A DNA stretch of 47,125 bases from CAZPQV01 sp964588705 (GTDB lineage: Bacteria > Bacteroidota > Bacteroidia > Flavobacteriales > Weeksellaceae): NCBI GenBank assembly GCA_964588705.1, contig CAZPQV010000012.1, positions 1 through 47,125 on the forward strand. The letters are read 5' to 3'. A program made the translations under genes and the position numbers. How positions within the stretch are numbered: position 1 is the first letter of the stretch; each line of letters starts with the position of its first letter. Below, one piece after another: positions 7,855 to 17,221 of the stretch. A model generated the notes under the pieces. That model made no database searches, was not told the DNA's origin, and saw nothing but the letters and a program-made list of their open reading frames with translations.

Positions 7855-9033
7855 CTAAATATCTTCATCCAAAACCTCAAGAATGATTTTGCAACCTTCA
7901 GCAATCTCTTCTTTTGAGATGGTCAGCGGCGGCGAAATCCTCATATATTGATTATAATACAGTTGCCAAAAAACAATCAGTCCTTTGTCCATACAGCGTT
8001 TTGCGACATTCAGAGTGTATTCCGGCGAGCCAAGGTTTACAGCAAGCATCAGTCCGCGACCATTGATACTTTTTATTTTCGGATGAACAAGCAGTTCACG
8101 GAACAGTTTTTCTTTTTCATCAACTTCATTCATTAGTCCGCTTTCAAGAACTTCTTTCAAGGTTGCATGAGCAGCCGCTGCAATCAAAGGATTTCCGCCG
8201 AAAGTCGTAATATGTCCCAATTTTGGAGAATGCGAAAGTGAACTCATAATTTCTTTAGAACTCATAAATGCGCCAACAGGAACACCTCCTCCCATTCCTT
8301 TGCCCATTACCAGAATATCCGGAACAATTCCGTAATGCTCAAAGGCAAACAGTTTTCCGGTCCTTCCAAATCCGGGTTGAATTTCATCTAAAATAAGCAA
8401 CGCTCCAACTTCTTCGCAGCGTTTTTTAAGCTTGATTAAATAATCATTTTGTGGAACAAGAAATCCTGCTGCGCCCTGAATGGTTTCAACAATAACGCAA
8501 GCAGTTTTCTCTGATATTTTTGCTAAATCGTCTTCTTTATTAAATTCAATAAATGAAACCAAAGGTAGTAACGGCCGGAATTCACGCTTATGGTATTCGT
8601 TTCCCGCAACTGAAAGTGCGCCATGTGTATTACCGTGATAAGCATCTTTGAAAGAAATAATTTCTTCTCTTCCGGTAAAGCGTTTTGCCAATTTCAGACT
8701 ACCGTCAATCGCTTCTGCACCTGAGTTTACAAGATAAGTCACTTCCAATGGTTCAGGCGTTGCATCGGCGAGTAACTGACAAAGTTTCACCGGCATTTCC
8801 TGCGCATATTCGCCGTAAACCATGACGTGCAGATATTTATCGGCCTGTTCTTTAATAGCTGAAACTACTTTTGGATGCGAGTGTCCTAAAGTATTGGCTG
8901 AAACTCCAGCAACGAAATCGAGATATTTTTTTCCGTCGGTTCCGTAGATGTAACTGCCTTCGGCTCTTGCCACCTCAAAACCTGAGGCAAACTGCGTTGT
9001 CTGTGCCTGATATTGAAAGAATTCTTTTTGCAT
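7855..9033 (-). CDS. Class III (ornithine/acetylornithine-type) aminotransferase
   Basis: This 392-residue PLP enzyme has the class III features in order: NSGAEAIDGSLKLAKRFTGR (103-122), the AYHGNTHGALS cofactor-ring segment (131-141), the LILDEIQPGFGRTGK motif with Asp216, and the Schiff-base lysine Lys245 in VMGKGMGGGVPVGA. This group includes acetylornithine, ornithine and 4-aminobutyrate aminotransferases. The substrate cannot be told from motifs. No arginine-synthesis genes are nearby, which argues mildly against a dedicated ArgD role. It lies downstream of ostA-like in the same direction, with a small hairpin between. Confidence 0.88.
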   Translation of the reverse strand: MQKEFFQYQAQTTQFASGFEVARAEGSYIYGTDGKKYLDFVAGVSANTLGHSHPKVVSAIKEQADKYLHVMVYGEYAQEMPVKLCQLLADATPEPLEVTYLVNSGAEAIDGSLKLAKRFTGREEIISFKDAYHGNTHGALSVAGNEYHKREFRPLLPLVSFIEFNKEDDLAKISEKTACVIVETIQGAAGFLVPQNDYLIKLKKRCEEVGALLILDEIQPGFGRTGKLFAFEHYGIVPDILVMGKGMGGGVPVGAFMSSKEIMSSLSHSPKLGHITTFGGNPLIAAAAHATLKEVLESGLMNEVDEKEKLFRELLVHPKIKSINGRGLMLAVNLGSPEYTLNVAKRCMDKGLIVFWQLYYNQYMRISPPLTISKEEIAEGCKIILEVLDEDI

Positions 9034-9057
9034 GGTGCAAATTTCGGAAATTTTAAA

Positions 9058-9074
9058 AGATTAAGGATTAATCT
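9058..9074 (-). other. Small hairpin between the ostA-like and aminotransferase genes
   Basis: AGATTAA, a 3-nt loop, TTAATCT. On the minus strand it is followed by TTTTAAAATTT. It could be a weak terminator or attenuator separating two same-strand genes. Confidence 0.3.
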
Positions 9075-9102
9075 CTCACTGATTTAGCGGATTATGTAGA
9101 TT

Positions 9103-10839
9103 TTATTTTCGCACCCTTTTCGGAACGGCTGGTTTATTTTTCGCCCGTTCTTCTTCGATTTTCTTCTGTGCGGCATCGTAAAGTGCGTCATCCGAAACAT
9201 AAACGGTTTCCTCGTAATTCGGGGAATCGAGATATACGTCCTGCCATTTTCGGATACGGTCTCTGGTATTGTAATTAAAATCAGGGAAAAACCGTTTATC
9301 CCGCGATATCATCGACATTGGATAAACCTCGTTCTGAGCGCCAATATTACAGGAAATAATCTGAATTTTCCGTTCTTCAAACTCTGCTTCAATCGTACCG
9401 CATGTTGACAGCGCAACACCAATTCTCTCAAGTTCTTTGGTTTTTTCATCCTCAGATTCGGCATAAGTAATGGCCTGTGCATTTCCGAGAACACGCGCCA
9501 ATTTTATATCGCTGTTTTCGTAATAAACAATCATTACCGTTCCTTTCACCTGGTTGAATTCGTCTTTATTATTCAGCGAATCCACTTTGCTGATGGCAAA
9601 AGCATCACCAATGACCTTTAACGAATCGATTTCCTCAGTTTGGGTATTGAAGTAAGCTTCAATTTTCTTTCCGGTTACCTGTTTTTCTCCGCTCCATAAA
9701 ATTGGTTTTCTGTCGAAATGCAGAACGCCGTCAGTTTCATTAAAACTTAAAGAATCGGCTCTTGCCTGCGCATTGGATTTATAAAATCTTGCTTTTTTGT
9801 ATGCTCTCAGAAAACTTTTCTTCTGCATTGTAGAATCCATTTTCTGAAAAGCGAGAATTCTTTCTGCAGAGAAATACATCGAATCTTTTTCAAGAATTTT
9901 CACAGCCAATGGTTTTTGGGTAATCATGGCTGAATCCTGTTTCTCGTAAATTTCACCATAACCGCCGGAAATATATCGGTTTTCCTGGGGATCGCGGAGC
10001 AGAACATTACCTTCAGCCCTACCAAAACCGGTTAGCTGATTATAATACATCTTGTCTCCGGTGAGAATTTTATTATTGTAATGAATTCTTGAATTTTTAT
10101 TGAGATAAACTTCCTTCTGATTCATCAGATATCTCCCCTGTTCCGTATAAACGTAGTTCTGCGGATTTGCTTTATTGGTGATTGTTGTCGGCCCAAAAAA
10201 TTCAGCAGTATTGGTGTTTTGATTCTGCTTGATATTGGCTCCTTCTACAATATATTCAGGATTGTCAATCTTTACATTTCCTGAAAAATCAATGATTTTG
10301 GTGGAAACATCGTAAGTTGCAGAATTGGTGTACATCATATTCTGTCCGTCCGAAATGGTTCCTCCCGTATTGAAGTATGCTTTATTGGAACGTCTGTCGT
10401 AATAAAGGGTTTGGGTTTTTATCGTCTGTTTTGGATCTGTAAGAACCACATTTTTTCTTGCGATTCCGCGTTCTGTATTGCCGTCGTATTCCATTTCTTC
10501 GGCGGTAATTACCGAACCGTCAGCATTTTGAAGACGAACATTTCCGATGGCTTTTACGAAGTTTTGGTCACGGTAAAGAATAACCACATCGGCACTAAGC
10601 AAAGATCCCTGATGTGAAAACTGAACATTTCCGTAGAAGTGCGGGTTTCCATCGTATTTTCCAGGCTGAACACCGAAATTATCAGAGTGAATAAGCTCCA
10701 CCCTTTCACCTGGATTTACCGGCTGCTGCGTTTGATTTCCGAAAAATGGGTCTTTCACGGCCGGTGTTGACGGCTGTGTCTGAATTTGTGCAAAAACATT
10801 TACACACGCAAAAAGGAAGATTAGAAAATATTTCTTCAT
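9103..10839 (-). CDS. OstA-like (LptA/LptD N-domain) protein
   Basis: This 578-residue protein has an N-terminal signal peptide (MKKYFLIFLFACVNVFAQ). Residues of about 50-300 contain repeated LptA/OstA-type strands such as HFYGNVQFSHQGSLLSADVV and DFSGNVKIDNPEYIVEGANI, which build the beta-jellyroll groove that carries lipopolysaccharide across the periplasm. It ends in a basic Lys/Arg-rich tail and has no large C-terminal barrel, so it is closer to LptA than to LptD, though much longer than LptA (about 185 residues). A role in lipopolysaccharide transport is inferred from the fold. Its ATG overlaps the fur stop codon by one base (TAATG), indicating translational coupling. Confidence 0.82.
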   Translation of the reverse strand: MKKYFLIFLFACVNVFAQIQTQPSTPAVKDPFFGNQTQQPVNPGERVELIHSDNFGVQPGKYDGNPHFYGNVQFSHQGSLLSADVVILYRDQNFVKAIGNVRLQNADGSVITAEEMEYDGNTERGIARKNVVLTDPKQTIKTQTLYYDRRSNKAYFNTGGTISDGQNMMYTNSATYDVSTKIIDFSGNVKIDNPEYIVEGANIKQNQNTNTAEFFGPTTITNKANPQNYVYTEQGRYLMNQKEVYLNKNSRIHYNNKILTGDKMYYNQLTGFGRAEGNVLLRDPQENRYISGGYGEIYEKQDSAMITQKPLAVKILEKDSMYFSAERILAFQKMDSTMQKKSFLRAYKKARFYKSNAQARADSLSFNETDGVLHFDRKPILWSGEKQVTGKKIEAYFNTQTEEIDSLKVIGDAFAISKVDSLNNKDEFNQVKGTVMIVYYENSDIKLARVLGNAQAITYAESEDEKTKELERIGVALSTCGTIEAEFEERKIQIISCNIGAQNEVYPMSMISRDKRFFPDFNYNTRDRIRKWQDVYLDSPNYEETVYVSDDALYDAAQKKIEEERAKNKPAVPKRVRK

Positions 10840-11312
10840 TAATCTTTTTTCGTTCCGTAGAAATACAGGGAATGAGAATCAATATTTACGCCAAATGCAT
10901 CTTCAATCGCATCTTTGATTCCCTGAATCCGCGGATCACAAAACTCAATAATTTCTGCAATTTCCTTGTCCGAATCCTTTTTGTAAATCACAAGATGATC
11001 GTGCTGCTTATCGAAATAAGATTTCTCGTAAGATGAAGATGTAAGCGTTTTCTCTCCAAACTGATGTTTACGGATCAGTCCGGCATCAAGAAAAATTTCG
11101 ATGGTGTTGTATATGGTTGCTTTAGAAACATGGTATTTTTTCTGCATCATCAGCAGGTAAAGATCATCCACATTAAAATGGTGATCGAGGTTGTAGATCT
11201 CTTCAAGAATCGTGTAACGTTCGGGTGTATTTCTAAAACCTTTCTCCTGAAGATAATGTCTTAACACCTCTTTGATTACCTGATTGTTTGTTTCTTTCTG
11301 TTTTGGATCCAT
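10839..11312 (-). CDS. fur: Fur-family transcriptional repressor lacking the usual zinc CxxC
   Basis: This 157-residue protein has the Fur winged-helix pattern: GFRNTPERYTILEEIY (25-40), HFNVDDLYLLM (45-55), VSKATIYNTIEIFLDAGLI (62-80). The dimerisation domain keeps HDH at 104-106, but the segment that normally carries the structural-zinc CxxC (about 109-115) reads VIYKKDSDKEI with no cysteine; only Cys125 is present. DNA binding and regulatory metal sites may still work. It is probably the iron-responsive repressor, but Zur or PerR specificity cannot be excluded. The gene is first in a coupled pair with ostA-like, an unusual partner for Fur. Confidence 0.85.
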   Translation of the reverse strand: MDPKQKETNNQVIKEVLRHYLQEKGFRNTPERYTILEEIYNLDHHFNVDDLYLLMMQKKYHVSKATIYNTIEIFLDAGLIRKHQFGEKTLTSSSYEKSYFDKQHDHLVIYKKDSDKEIAEIIEFCDPRIQGIKDAIEDAFGVNIDSHSLYFYGTKKD

Positions 11313-11364
11313 CTTCGTAAAATATGTACAAATTTATTAAATTTTAATGAGATTAATTCTAAAC

Positions 11365-11391
11365 AAAAAATCCTCCCAATGTGAGAGGATT
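11365..11391 (-). terminator. Terminator of kup
   Basis: On the minus strand AATCCTC pairs with GAGGATT and is followed by TTTTTTGTTT. It starts 5 nt after the kup stop codon. Confidence 0.8.
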
Positions 11392-11395
11392 AGAT

Positions 11396-13384
11396 TTATG
11401 AATCGTATTTTTTGAAGTCAACCTGCTGGATTTTCTTCGTGACAATTTCCTGATCCAGAAGCGGCGCAGATTCAACCACCACATTGTGCGGAGATACACC
11501 CCAAGCTTTGAAATCGTCGCTGCCAATATATTTCACAAAGTTGTAGATATTGAGCGTGATTTTTTCTTTCACGGTTAAAAGCTGATCGTTGATATACGTA
11601 TTATCAATGATGACATACTTCAAATCCGGCGGAATATTATAATGTCTTAATGATGGGTGCGCGCTTCTTTCCGGAATTACGCCTTCGTGCATTAAATCTT
11701 TCAGTACATCGTTAAAATAATCGTTGATTCGGCGGTCTATTTTAAACCCTAAGAGGAAATTAATTTTATAAATCGTTCCGGGAAGAATTTCATCTACCGT
11801 ATATTTAAAAGTATAAGGGTCTTCCTGATTGACAATATTCAGAATGAAATAATGATCAGCGCGTTTCGGCTGCTTCCTCATGATGGAATAAATAATCTTG
11901 GATTCTATTTCGTCCTCGCGTTTTGCACGGCTTAGAAATGCAAGATTTGTCGCATATTTCGGAATCGTTTCGTCCAGTTTCAGCTCTTTAATAATCGGAA
12001 CATATTTATCAAACTTCACATATTTGATGAACTTTCCTTTAATCTGTCGTCCGTTAAACCAGGCATACATACAGATTCCGATGAAACCACCAAGAACCAT
12101 AGTCAACCAACCGCCGTCGAAAAATTTGATGACGTTGGCATAGAAAAATCCAAGTTCGATGGTGAAATAAGTTAAACCAAAAATCAATACAAAAAGTACC
12201 GACATTCTTGTTCTTCTCAGCCAGAATGTGAGAAGCGTTGTGGTCATCAGCATCGTAATGGTAATGGTTAATCCATAAGCTGCCTCCATTCTACCGGATT
12301 CCTTGAAGTAAAGAACGACAATGATACAAAGCAGTAAAAGTCCCCAGTTGATTCTTGAAATATACATCTGACCTTTCACGCCCGAAGGATAATCAATCTT
12401 TTGGTTTGGCCAGAAATTAATGGACATTGCTTCCGAAAACATAGTAAATGCACCGGTAATCACCGACTGACTCGCAATAATCGCTGCTGCCGTTGCTAAA
12501 AGAACTCCGGGAAGAAGTATGTAATCCGGCATTATTCCGAAGAATGGATTGATGCCTTGGTTCTGCACTTTATCAATATTATCCAAAAGCCACGCTCCCT
12601 GACCGAGATAATTAAGCACCAGCATGATTTTAACAAAAACCCAACTGACACGAATGTTGTTTTTTCCGCAGTGTCCAAGGTCAGAATACAGTGCCTCTGC
12701 TCCGGTAGTGCAAAGAAATACCGCTCCCATGATGACAATGGCACTTGGTGAAACTGTGATAAGCTGGTAAGCATAATATGGATTAAATGCTTTTAGAATA
12801 TCAACATGATCCATGATGTGCAAAGAGCCGAAAACACCCAAAGACAGGAACCAAAGCACCATCACAGGACCGAAAAATTTACCGATAAAACTTGTTCCAA
12901 ACTGCTGAATAAAGAACACCATAATAAGAATGGCACAGGTAATCAAAACTACGGGAGTGTGCGGATTATAGATTTTCAAACCTTCAACTGCGGACATTAC
13001 AGTAAGCGATGGCGTAATAACACTGTCTGCAACCAAAGTTGCAGCTCCGATAACGGCAATGATATAGAGCCATGGTTTCTTTACTTTTTTCACTAAAGAA
13101 TAAAGTGCAAGAATTCCACCTTCACCTCGGTTATCCGCCCTCAACGCAATGACAACATATTTGAATGTGGTTTGAAAAGTCAGTGTATAAATAATACAGG
13201 AAAGTGCTCCTTCAATATATTCATCCAATGGAAGCGAGCCTTCGTTGAATGCCCCGACAATTGCCTTCATTACATAAAGCGGAGACGTTCCGATATCGCC
13301 GAAAACAATTCCAAGCGAAACCAAAACTCCGAGAAATGAAAGCTTTTTTATATCCAGATGATGTGAGGCAGAATCTGTTGCCAT
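11396..13384 (-). CDS. kup: KUP-family potassium uptake permease
   Basis: This 662-residue protein imports potassium, probably with protons. The N-terminus carries the signature LGIVFGDIGTSPLYV, and about twelve hydrophobic segments fill residues 15-450 (for example the GEGGILALYSL loop and TGAEALYSDLGHCG). The C-terminal third is the hydrophilic cytoplasmic domain seen in the family. Length matches E. coli Kup (622) with a modest extension. It has its own terminator and is not obviously linked to its neighbours. Confidence 0.95.
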   Translation of the reverse strand: MATDSASHHLDIKKLSFLGVLVSLGIVFGDIGTSPLYVMKAIVGAFNEGSLPLDEYIEGALSCIIYTLTFQTTFKYVVIALRADNRGEGGILALYSLVKKVKKPWLYIIAVIGAATLVADSVITPSLTVMSAVEGLKIYNPHTPVVLITCAILIMVFFIQQFGTSFIGKFFGPVMVLWFLSLGVFGSLHIMDHVDILKAFNPYYAYQLITVSPSAIVIMGAVFLCTTGAEALYSDLGHCGKNNIRVSWVFVKIMLVLNYLGQGAWLLDNIDKVQNQGINPFFGIMPDYILLPGVLLATAAAIIASQSVITGAFTMFSEAMSINFWPNQKIDYPSGVKGQMYISRINWGLLLLCIIVVLYFKESGRMEAAYGLTITITMLMTTTLLTFWLRRTRMSVLFVLIFGLTYFTIELGFFYANVIKFFDGGWLTMVLGGFIGICMYAWFNGRQIKGKFIKYVKFDKYVPIIKELKLDETIPKYATNLAFLSRAKREDEIESKIIYSIMRKQPKRADHYFILNIVNQEDPYTFKYTVDEILPGTIYKINFLLGFKIDRRINDYFNDVLKDLMHEGVIPERSAHPSLRHYNIPPDLKYVIIDNTYINDQLLTVKEKITLNIYNFVKYIGSDDFKAWGVSPHNVVVESAPLLDQEIVTKKIQQVDFKKYDS

Positions 13385-13461
13385 AGTTCAAAAAAATATC
13401 GTCAAATATAACTACAATATTTTTTGTCTTACAATACTGTTTTAAAACTATTTATAAATAA

Positions 13462-13485
13462 AAAAACTCTCTTTCGAGAGTTTTT
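13462..13485 (-). terminator. Terminator of pdhB
   Basis: AAAAACTCTC, loop TTTC, GAGAGTTTTT. On the minus strand the stem is followed by TTTATTT, just after the pdhB stop. Confidence 0.8.
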
Positions 13486-13491
13486 ATCTAT

Positions 13492-14475
13492 TTATGCTTT
13501 GATGTACATTGCTTTTTTAAGCTCTTCTTTTACCTTCTCCAGTTTCGGGAACCACTCTGCGAAAAGTGCTGCAGAATAAGGTGCCGGCGCATCCGGAGTT
13601 GTAATTCTCTTAATAGGCGCATCAAGATAATCGAATGCCTTTTGCTGAACCATATATGTGATTTCAGAAGCAACTGATCCGAAAGGCCAAGCTTCTTCAA
13701 GAACTACCAGTCTGTTGGTTTTCTTTACAGAGTTTAGTACTGTTTCATAATCCAAAGGACGAACAGTTCTTAGGTCAATTACCTCAACGGAGATTCCTTC
13801 TTTTTCCAGATCTTCTGCTGCCTGCATCGCCAACTTCATGATTTTACCGAAAGAAACCAAAGTCACGTCTTTACCTTCTCTCTTCACATCTGCTTTTCCG
13901 ATTGGGATGTAGTATTCTTCTTCAGGAATTTCCATTTTATCACCATACATCTGTTCAGATTCCATAAAGATTACAGGGTCGTTATCCTGAATTGCAGTTT
14001 TCAGAAGTCCTTTTGCATCGTAAGGGTTCGACGGAACCACTACTTTAAGACCAGGACAGTTGGCATACCAGCTTTCAAATGCCTGAGAGTGTGTTGCTCC
14101 AAGTTGGCCTGCAGAAGCAGTTGGCCCACGGAATACGATTGGGCAGCTCCACTGCCCGCCACTCATCTGTCTGATTTTAGCAGCGTTGTTGATAATCTGG
14201 TCGATACCAACCAATGAGAAGTTGAAGGTCATAAACTCTACAATCGGTCTGTTGCCGTTCATTGCTGCTCCAACTGAAATCCCTGCGAAACCAAGTTCTG
14301 CAATCGGAGTATCGATTACTCTTTTTGGTCCAAACTCATCAAGCATTCCTTTGGAAGCTTTGTACGCACCGTTATATTCAGCCACTTCTTCACCCATCAG
14401 GTAGATGGATTCGTCTTTACGCATTTCCTCGCTCATTGCCTGTGCAATTACCTCACGAAAAGTATGTTCTGCCAT
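13492..14475 (-). CDS. pdhB: Pyruvate dehydrogenase E1 component, beta subunit
   Basis: This 327-residue transketolase-like subunit pairs with E1 alpha to decarboxylate pyruvate with thiamine diphosphate. Landmarks are the N-terminal AQAMSEEMRKDESIYLMGEEVAEYNGAYK (cofactor glutamate region), DTPIAELGFAGISVGAAM, QLGATHSQAFESWYANCPGLKVVVPSNP and, in the C-terminal domain, VIDLRTVRPLDYETV and EEAWPFGS. The alpha subunit and E2 are not in this window, in line with my recollection that flavobacteria keep pdhB apart from pdhA-pdhC. A branched-chain 2-oxoacid dehydrogenase beta subunit is the main alternative, but the sequence looks like PdhB. Confidence 0.92.
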   Translation of the reverse strand: MAEHTFREVIAQAMSEEMRKDESIYLMGEEVAEYNGAYKASKGMLDEFGPKRVIDTPIAELGFAGISVGAAMNGNRPIVEFMTFNFSLVGIDQIINNAAKIRQMSGGQWSCPIVFRGPTASAGQLGATHSQAFESWYANCPGLKVVVPSNPYDAKGLLKTAIQDNDPVIFMESEQMYGDKMEIPEEEYYIPIGKADVKREGKDVTLVSFGKIMKLAMQAAEDLEKEGISVEVIDLRTVRPLDYETVLNSVKKTNRLVVLEEAWPFGSVASEITYMVQQKAFDYLDAPIKRITTPDAPAPYSAALFAEWFPKLEKVKEELKKAMYIKA

Positions 14476-14581
14476 TTCTCTTTAAAATTTTAAGACTACA
14501 AAATTAAGCATTTTAATTTGATTGTTTCTGTATTGCATAATAAAAATACTCTGTCTTATATCATGTATTTATTAAAAATGA

Positions 14582-14607
14582 AAAGCAGCTCATTTCTGAA
14601 CTGCTTC
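14582..14607 (-). terminator. Terminator of the DUF2147 gene, GAAA-tetraloop type
   Basis: On the minus strand a 10-bp stem (AAGCAGTTCA with TGAGCTGCTT) is capped by GAAA and followed by TTCATTTTT. The 14-nt head GTTCAGAAATGAGC is identical to that of the terminator at 27586-27609. Confidence 0.8.
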
Positions 14608-14632
14608 AATCATTTATTACACTTAAATAAAA

Positions 14633-15052
14633 TTAATTTACTTTATGCCAAGTTTGGGTTCTACCGATCAGTGAGAAACCTACGTATCCTCTTACGTTCA
14701 GTTTATCTCCGGATCTTGTAATATTACATTTGTAAGTTTTACCGGATTTTGGATCGGTAATTGTTCCACCTGTAAATTCGTTTCCTGATTTTTTCATTCC
14801 ACGGATAATTTCAAGACCTACAAGCGGTTTGTTTTTTCTGTCATCCGTACACTTTACGCAGTTATTATTTTCCGGTTTCTGTAAAAGCTGAAGAATTTTC
14901 CCAACATACTGCCCGTTAGATTTCTTTGTAATTTCTACAATAGACTTTGCCTGACCTGTTTCATCATCAATCGTTTTCCATTTTCCTTCGATTTGTGCGT
15001 ATGATAAAGTCGCAAATAATAGTGCTGCAAAAGCAAATAACATTTTTTTCAT
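14633..15052 (-). CDS. DUF2147 family secreted protein
   Basis: A 139-residue protein with a signal peptide (MKKMLFAFAALLFATLSYAQ) and a mature part with the DUF2147 layout: IEGKWKTIDDETGQAKSIVEI, then GKILQLLQKPENNNCVKC and a C-terminal strand block ending in RTQTWHKV. The start at MKKM is preferred because it places the signal peptide at the N-terminus; an upstream in-frame start would add 23 non-signal residues. The family is periplasmic or outer-membrane associated, with no established biochemical function; in other bacteria members occur near lipid or stress genes. It stands alone with a strong terminator. Confidence 0.8.
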   Translation of the reverse strand: MKKMLFAFAALLFATLSYAQIEGKWKTIDDETGQAKSIVEITKKSNGQYVGKILQLLQKPENNNCVKCTDDRKNKPLVGLEIIRGMKKSGNEFTGGTITDPKSGKTYKCNITRSGDKLNVRGYVGFSLIGRTQTWHKVN

Positions 15053-15197
15053 AATAATTTTTATATTTCTGTTAATATCATTTTCAGTTTGATAAAAGTA
15101 ATTAAAAAAAGTTAAACGCAAAATAAATTATTATTCTCATCATAGTATCAATAATTAATTGCAAATTTTTAAAATTTAAACAACTGTTTATTTATTG

Positions 15198-17126
15198 CTA
15201 ATTTAACTTTCGGTTGATAATACGGTCCATATAATCCTGATACCATCCCTTCACAATCTGTTTGCCGTGTTCCATATCTTTTGTGGTGGCCTGGTTGATG
15301 AGATTTTTTTCCATATCAATATCATCTTTGGTGAAAACCGCCGTGATATTTCTTCCGTCGAAATTGTAAATATAATTTCCGGTAATCACATTATTCACCA
15401 CTCCATCCGAATTTACAATGAGATAAGGTTCTTTTTTTTCCGAAACCAAACTTCTGCCCCAACTTCTGAACTGCTTTTTGTAACCCATTAAATCTACCAA
15501 CGTTGGAAAAACATCAATTTGCTGCGCAAAATCAGTGTTCACTCCTTTAAGTTGATATTCAGGATTTGGCGAAAACAAAATAATCGGCACCGCAAACCGG
15601 TTCATCCCTTTGGTATACTGCTTATAATAGTTCTGATTGGTATGGTCTGCCGTAATTACAAAAATCGTGTTATGATACCAGCTTAGTTTTTTGGCCTCGT
15701 CAAAATATTTCTTCAGCGCATAATCCGTGTACTGTAGCGGTTCATGAATTTCCACATGTCCTTTCTTGAACTTTCCTTTATATTTTTTCGGAATTTGGAA
15801 CGGATGATGCGAAGATGCCGTAATCACCGTCGTCATAAAAGGTTTATTCTTCGGCTGACTTTTAGCAAAATACTGCAGAAACGGTTCGTCCCAAATAGCC
15901 CACATACCATCGAATTCATCATCATTATTAAATTCATCTTTTCCGTAATAATGATTAAAACCAAGAATTCCGGCAAATCCCTGAAAACCCATAGAACCGT
16001 TCGGCGCACCATGATAGAAGGAAGTATCATAACCCATTTCATTTGCAATAGAAACAATCGACTGCACGTCTTGATTTGCATATGGCGAACTCGTAAAAGC
16101 TTCAATAAGACTCGGAATTCCCGCCAGAATACTGCTCATCCCATGAATGGACTGTCTTCCGTTCGCATACGCATTTGTGAAAATTAAACTTTCCTGAGCC
16201 AAACTGTCCACAAAAGGTGTAAACGACTCATAATTCTGAATTCCTAAATTTTTATTAAAAGCCCCGGAATATTCACGCCCAAAAGATTCCACAATAAGAA
16301 TTACAATATTGGGTTTCGTTGCAACCTCTCGATTATATTGCTTAAAAGGATGAACATTTTCATTAATAAATTTTTCATCAACGAAGTTCACCAGTTTAAA
16401 AGTATTTTTTCCAAGTGTTCTGAAAAAGGAAAAGGTACTGTTCAGAACAATATTGGCCTGTTCCGGACGCTGAACGTGTTTCCCGGCATCCACCATATTT
16501 ATTGGCCTTGTGCTGTGTTTGAAATCGCCGCGGATTCCACCAACCGTTAAAGCAACAACCGCACAAAGCGTTAAAACGGATGCGATAAAATAAGGAACAA
16601 GTTTTACAGGCCGCGATTCTTTTACATTCACTTTTTTGTAAAGAAACACCCATAAAATCATCAGCAGAATATACCAAAGGATCACAAACGGATGATCGAC
16701 AACGGCATGAAAGAAAACCTTTGAAAGATTATTTTCGTTTTCGGCAACGTCAAAAGCAACGGTCGTAAGTCTCGCTTTTGAAAATCGGTAATAAATAAAA
16801 TCCCCGAAGTTCATCGCATAGGCAATTCCGTTGGTGATGAAGTAAATCCAAAACAGAACTTTATGATAAATTTTCGTAGAGTTTATAATAATTGGAATAA
16901 CGCTCAACAAAATAAAGAGAGCGTTCACATAAAGAATTGCCGTCGTATCGAAGGCCGTTCCGTAGAACGCCAGTTTCAGGTATTCGGAAATACCGTCCAC
17001 CGAAATCTCATTACGGTTAAAAAACCAAAAAAGCAAACGCGCAATCTGATAAAAGAAAAACGCCAGCAAAAGTCTGTAACACATTGCCAGTAACTCGTTA
17101 ACTCTTAACTCTCTGAAAAATTTCAT
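15198..17126 (-). CDS. LTA-synthase-family sulfatase-fold membrane protein
   Basis: This 642-residue protein starts with about five membrane segments (residues 10-205), followed by an extracytoplasmic alkaline-phosphatase/sulfatase-fold domain. The metal-binding opening is NIVILIVESFGREYSG (about 273-288); the likely nucleophile is the serine or threonine in NGRQSIHGMSSILAGIPS, and a second metal site is seen in VITADHTNQ. Members in Gram-positives polymerise glycerol phosphate; in Gram-negatives related proteins transfer phosphoglycerol or phosphoethanolamine to envelope glycans or lipids. The substrate here is unknown. It is divergent from the pssA-like gene, so both neighbours act on envelope phospholipids, which may or may not be meaningful. 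Confidence 0.85.
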   Translation of the reverse strand: MKFFRELRVNELLAMCYRLLLAFFFYQIARLLFWFFNRNEISVDGISEYLKLAFYGTAFDTTAILYVNALFILLSVIPIIINSTKIYHKVLFWIYFITNGIAYAMNFGDFIYYRFSKARLTTVAFDVAENENNLSKVFFHAVVDHPFVILWYILLMILWVFLYKKVNVKESRPVKLVPYFIASVLTLCAVVALTVGGIRGDFKHSTRPINMVDAGKHVQRPEQANIVLNSTFSFFRTLGKNTFKLVNFVDEKFINENVHPFKQYNREVATKPNIVILIVESFGREYSGAFNKNLGIQNYESFTPFVDSLAQESLIFTNAYANGRQSIHGMSSILAGIPSLIEAFTSSPYANQDVQSIVSIANEMGYDTSFYHGAPNGSMGFQGFAGILGFNHYYGKDEFNNDDEFDGMWAIWDEPFLQYFAKSQPKNKPFMTTVITASSHHPFQIPKKYKGKFKKGHVEIHEPLQYTDYALKKYFDEAKKLSWYHNTIFVITADHTNQNYYKQYTKGMNRFAVPIILFSPNPEYQLKGVNTDFAQQIDVFPTLVDLMGYKKQFRSWGRSLVSEKKEPYLIVNSDGVVNNVITGNYIYNFDGRNITAVFTKDDIDMEKNLINQATTKDMEHGKQIVKGWYQDYMDRIINRKLN

Positions 17127-17131
17127 AACGG

Positions 17132-17139
17132 CAAATTTA
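17132..17139 (-). promoter_or_regulatory. -7 promoter element of the LTA-synthase-family gene
   Basis: Minus-strand TAAATTTG, 5 nt before the ATG at 17126. No clear -33 element. Confidence 0.4.
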
Positions 17140-17209
17140 AAACTAAATTTAGAATCCGTTAATATTTGCTTAACATTATTTCATTTTAGGGAACTTCATA
17201 ATAAAAACT

Positions 17210-17217
17210 TATTTTTG
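17210..17217 (+). promoter_or_regulatory. -7 promoter element of the pssA-like gene
   Basis: TATTTTTG, 4 nt before the ATG at 17222. The predicted start of transcription falls on or near the ATG. Confidence 0.4.
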
Positions 17218-17221
17218 TCTT

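Noticed and set aside
15744..16187. 147-codon plus-strand frame opposite the LTA-synthase-family gene
   Set aside because: Arg/Ile/His-rich shadow with no recognisable domain.
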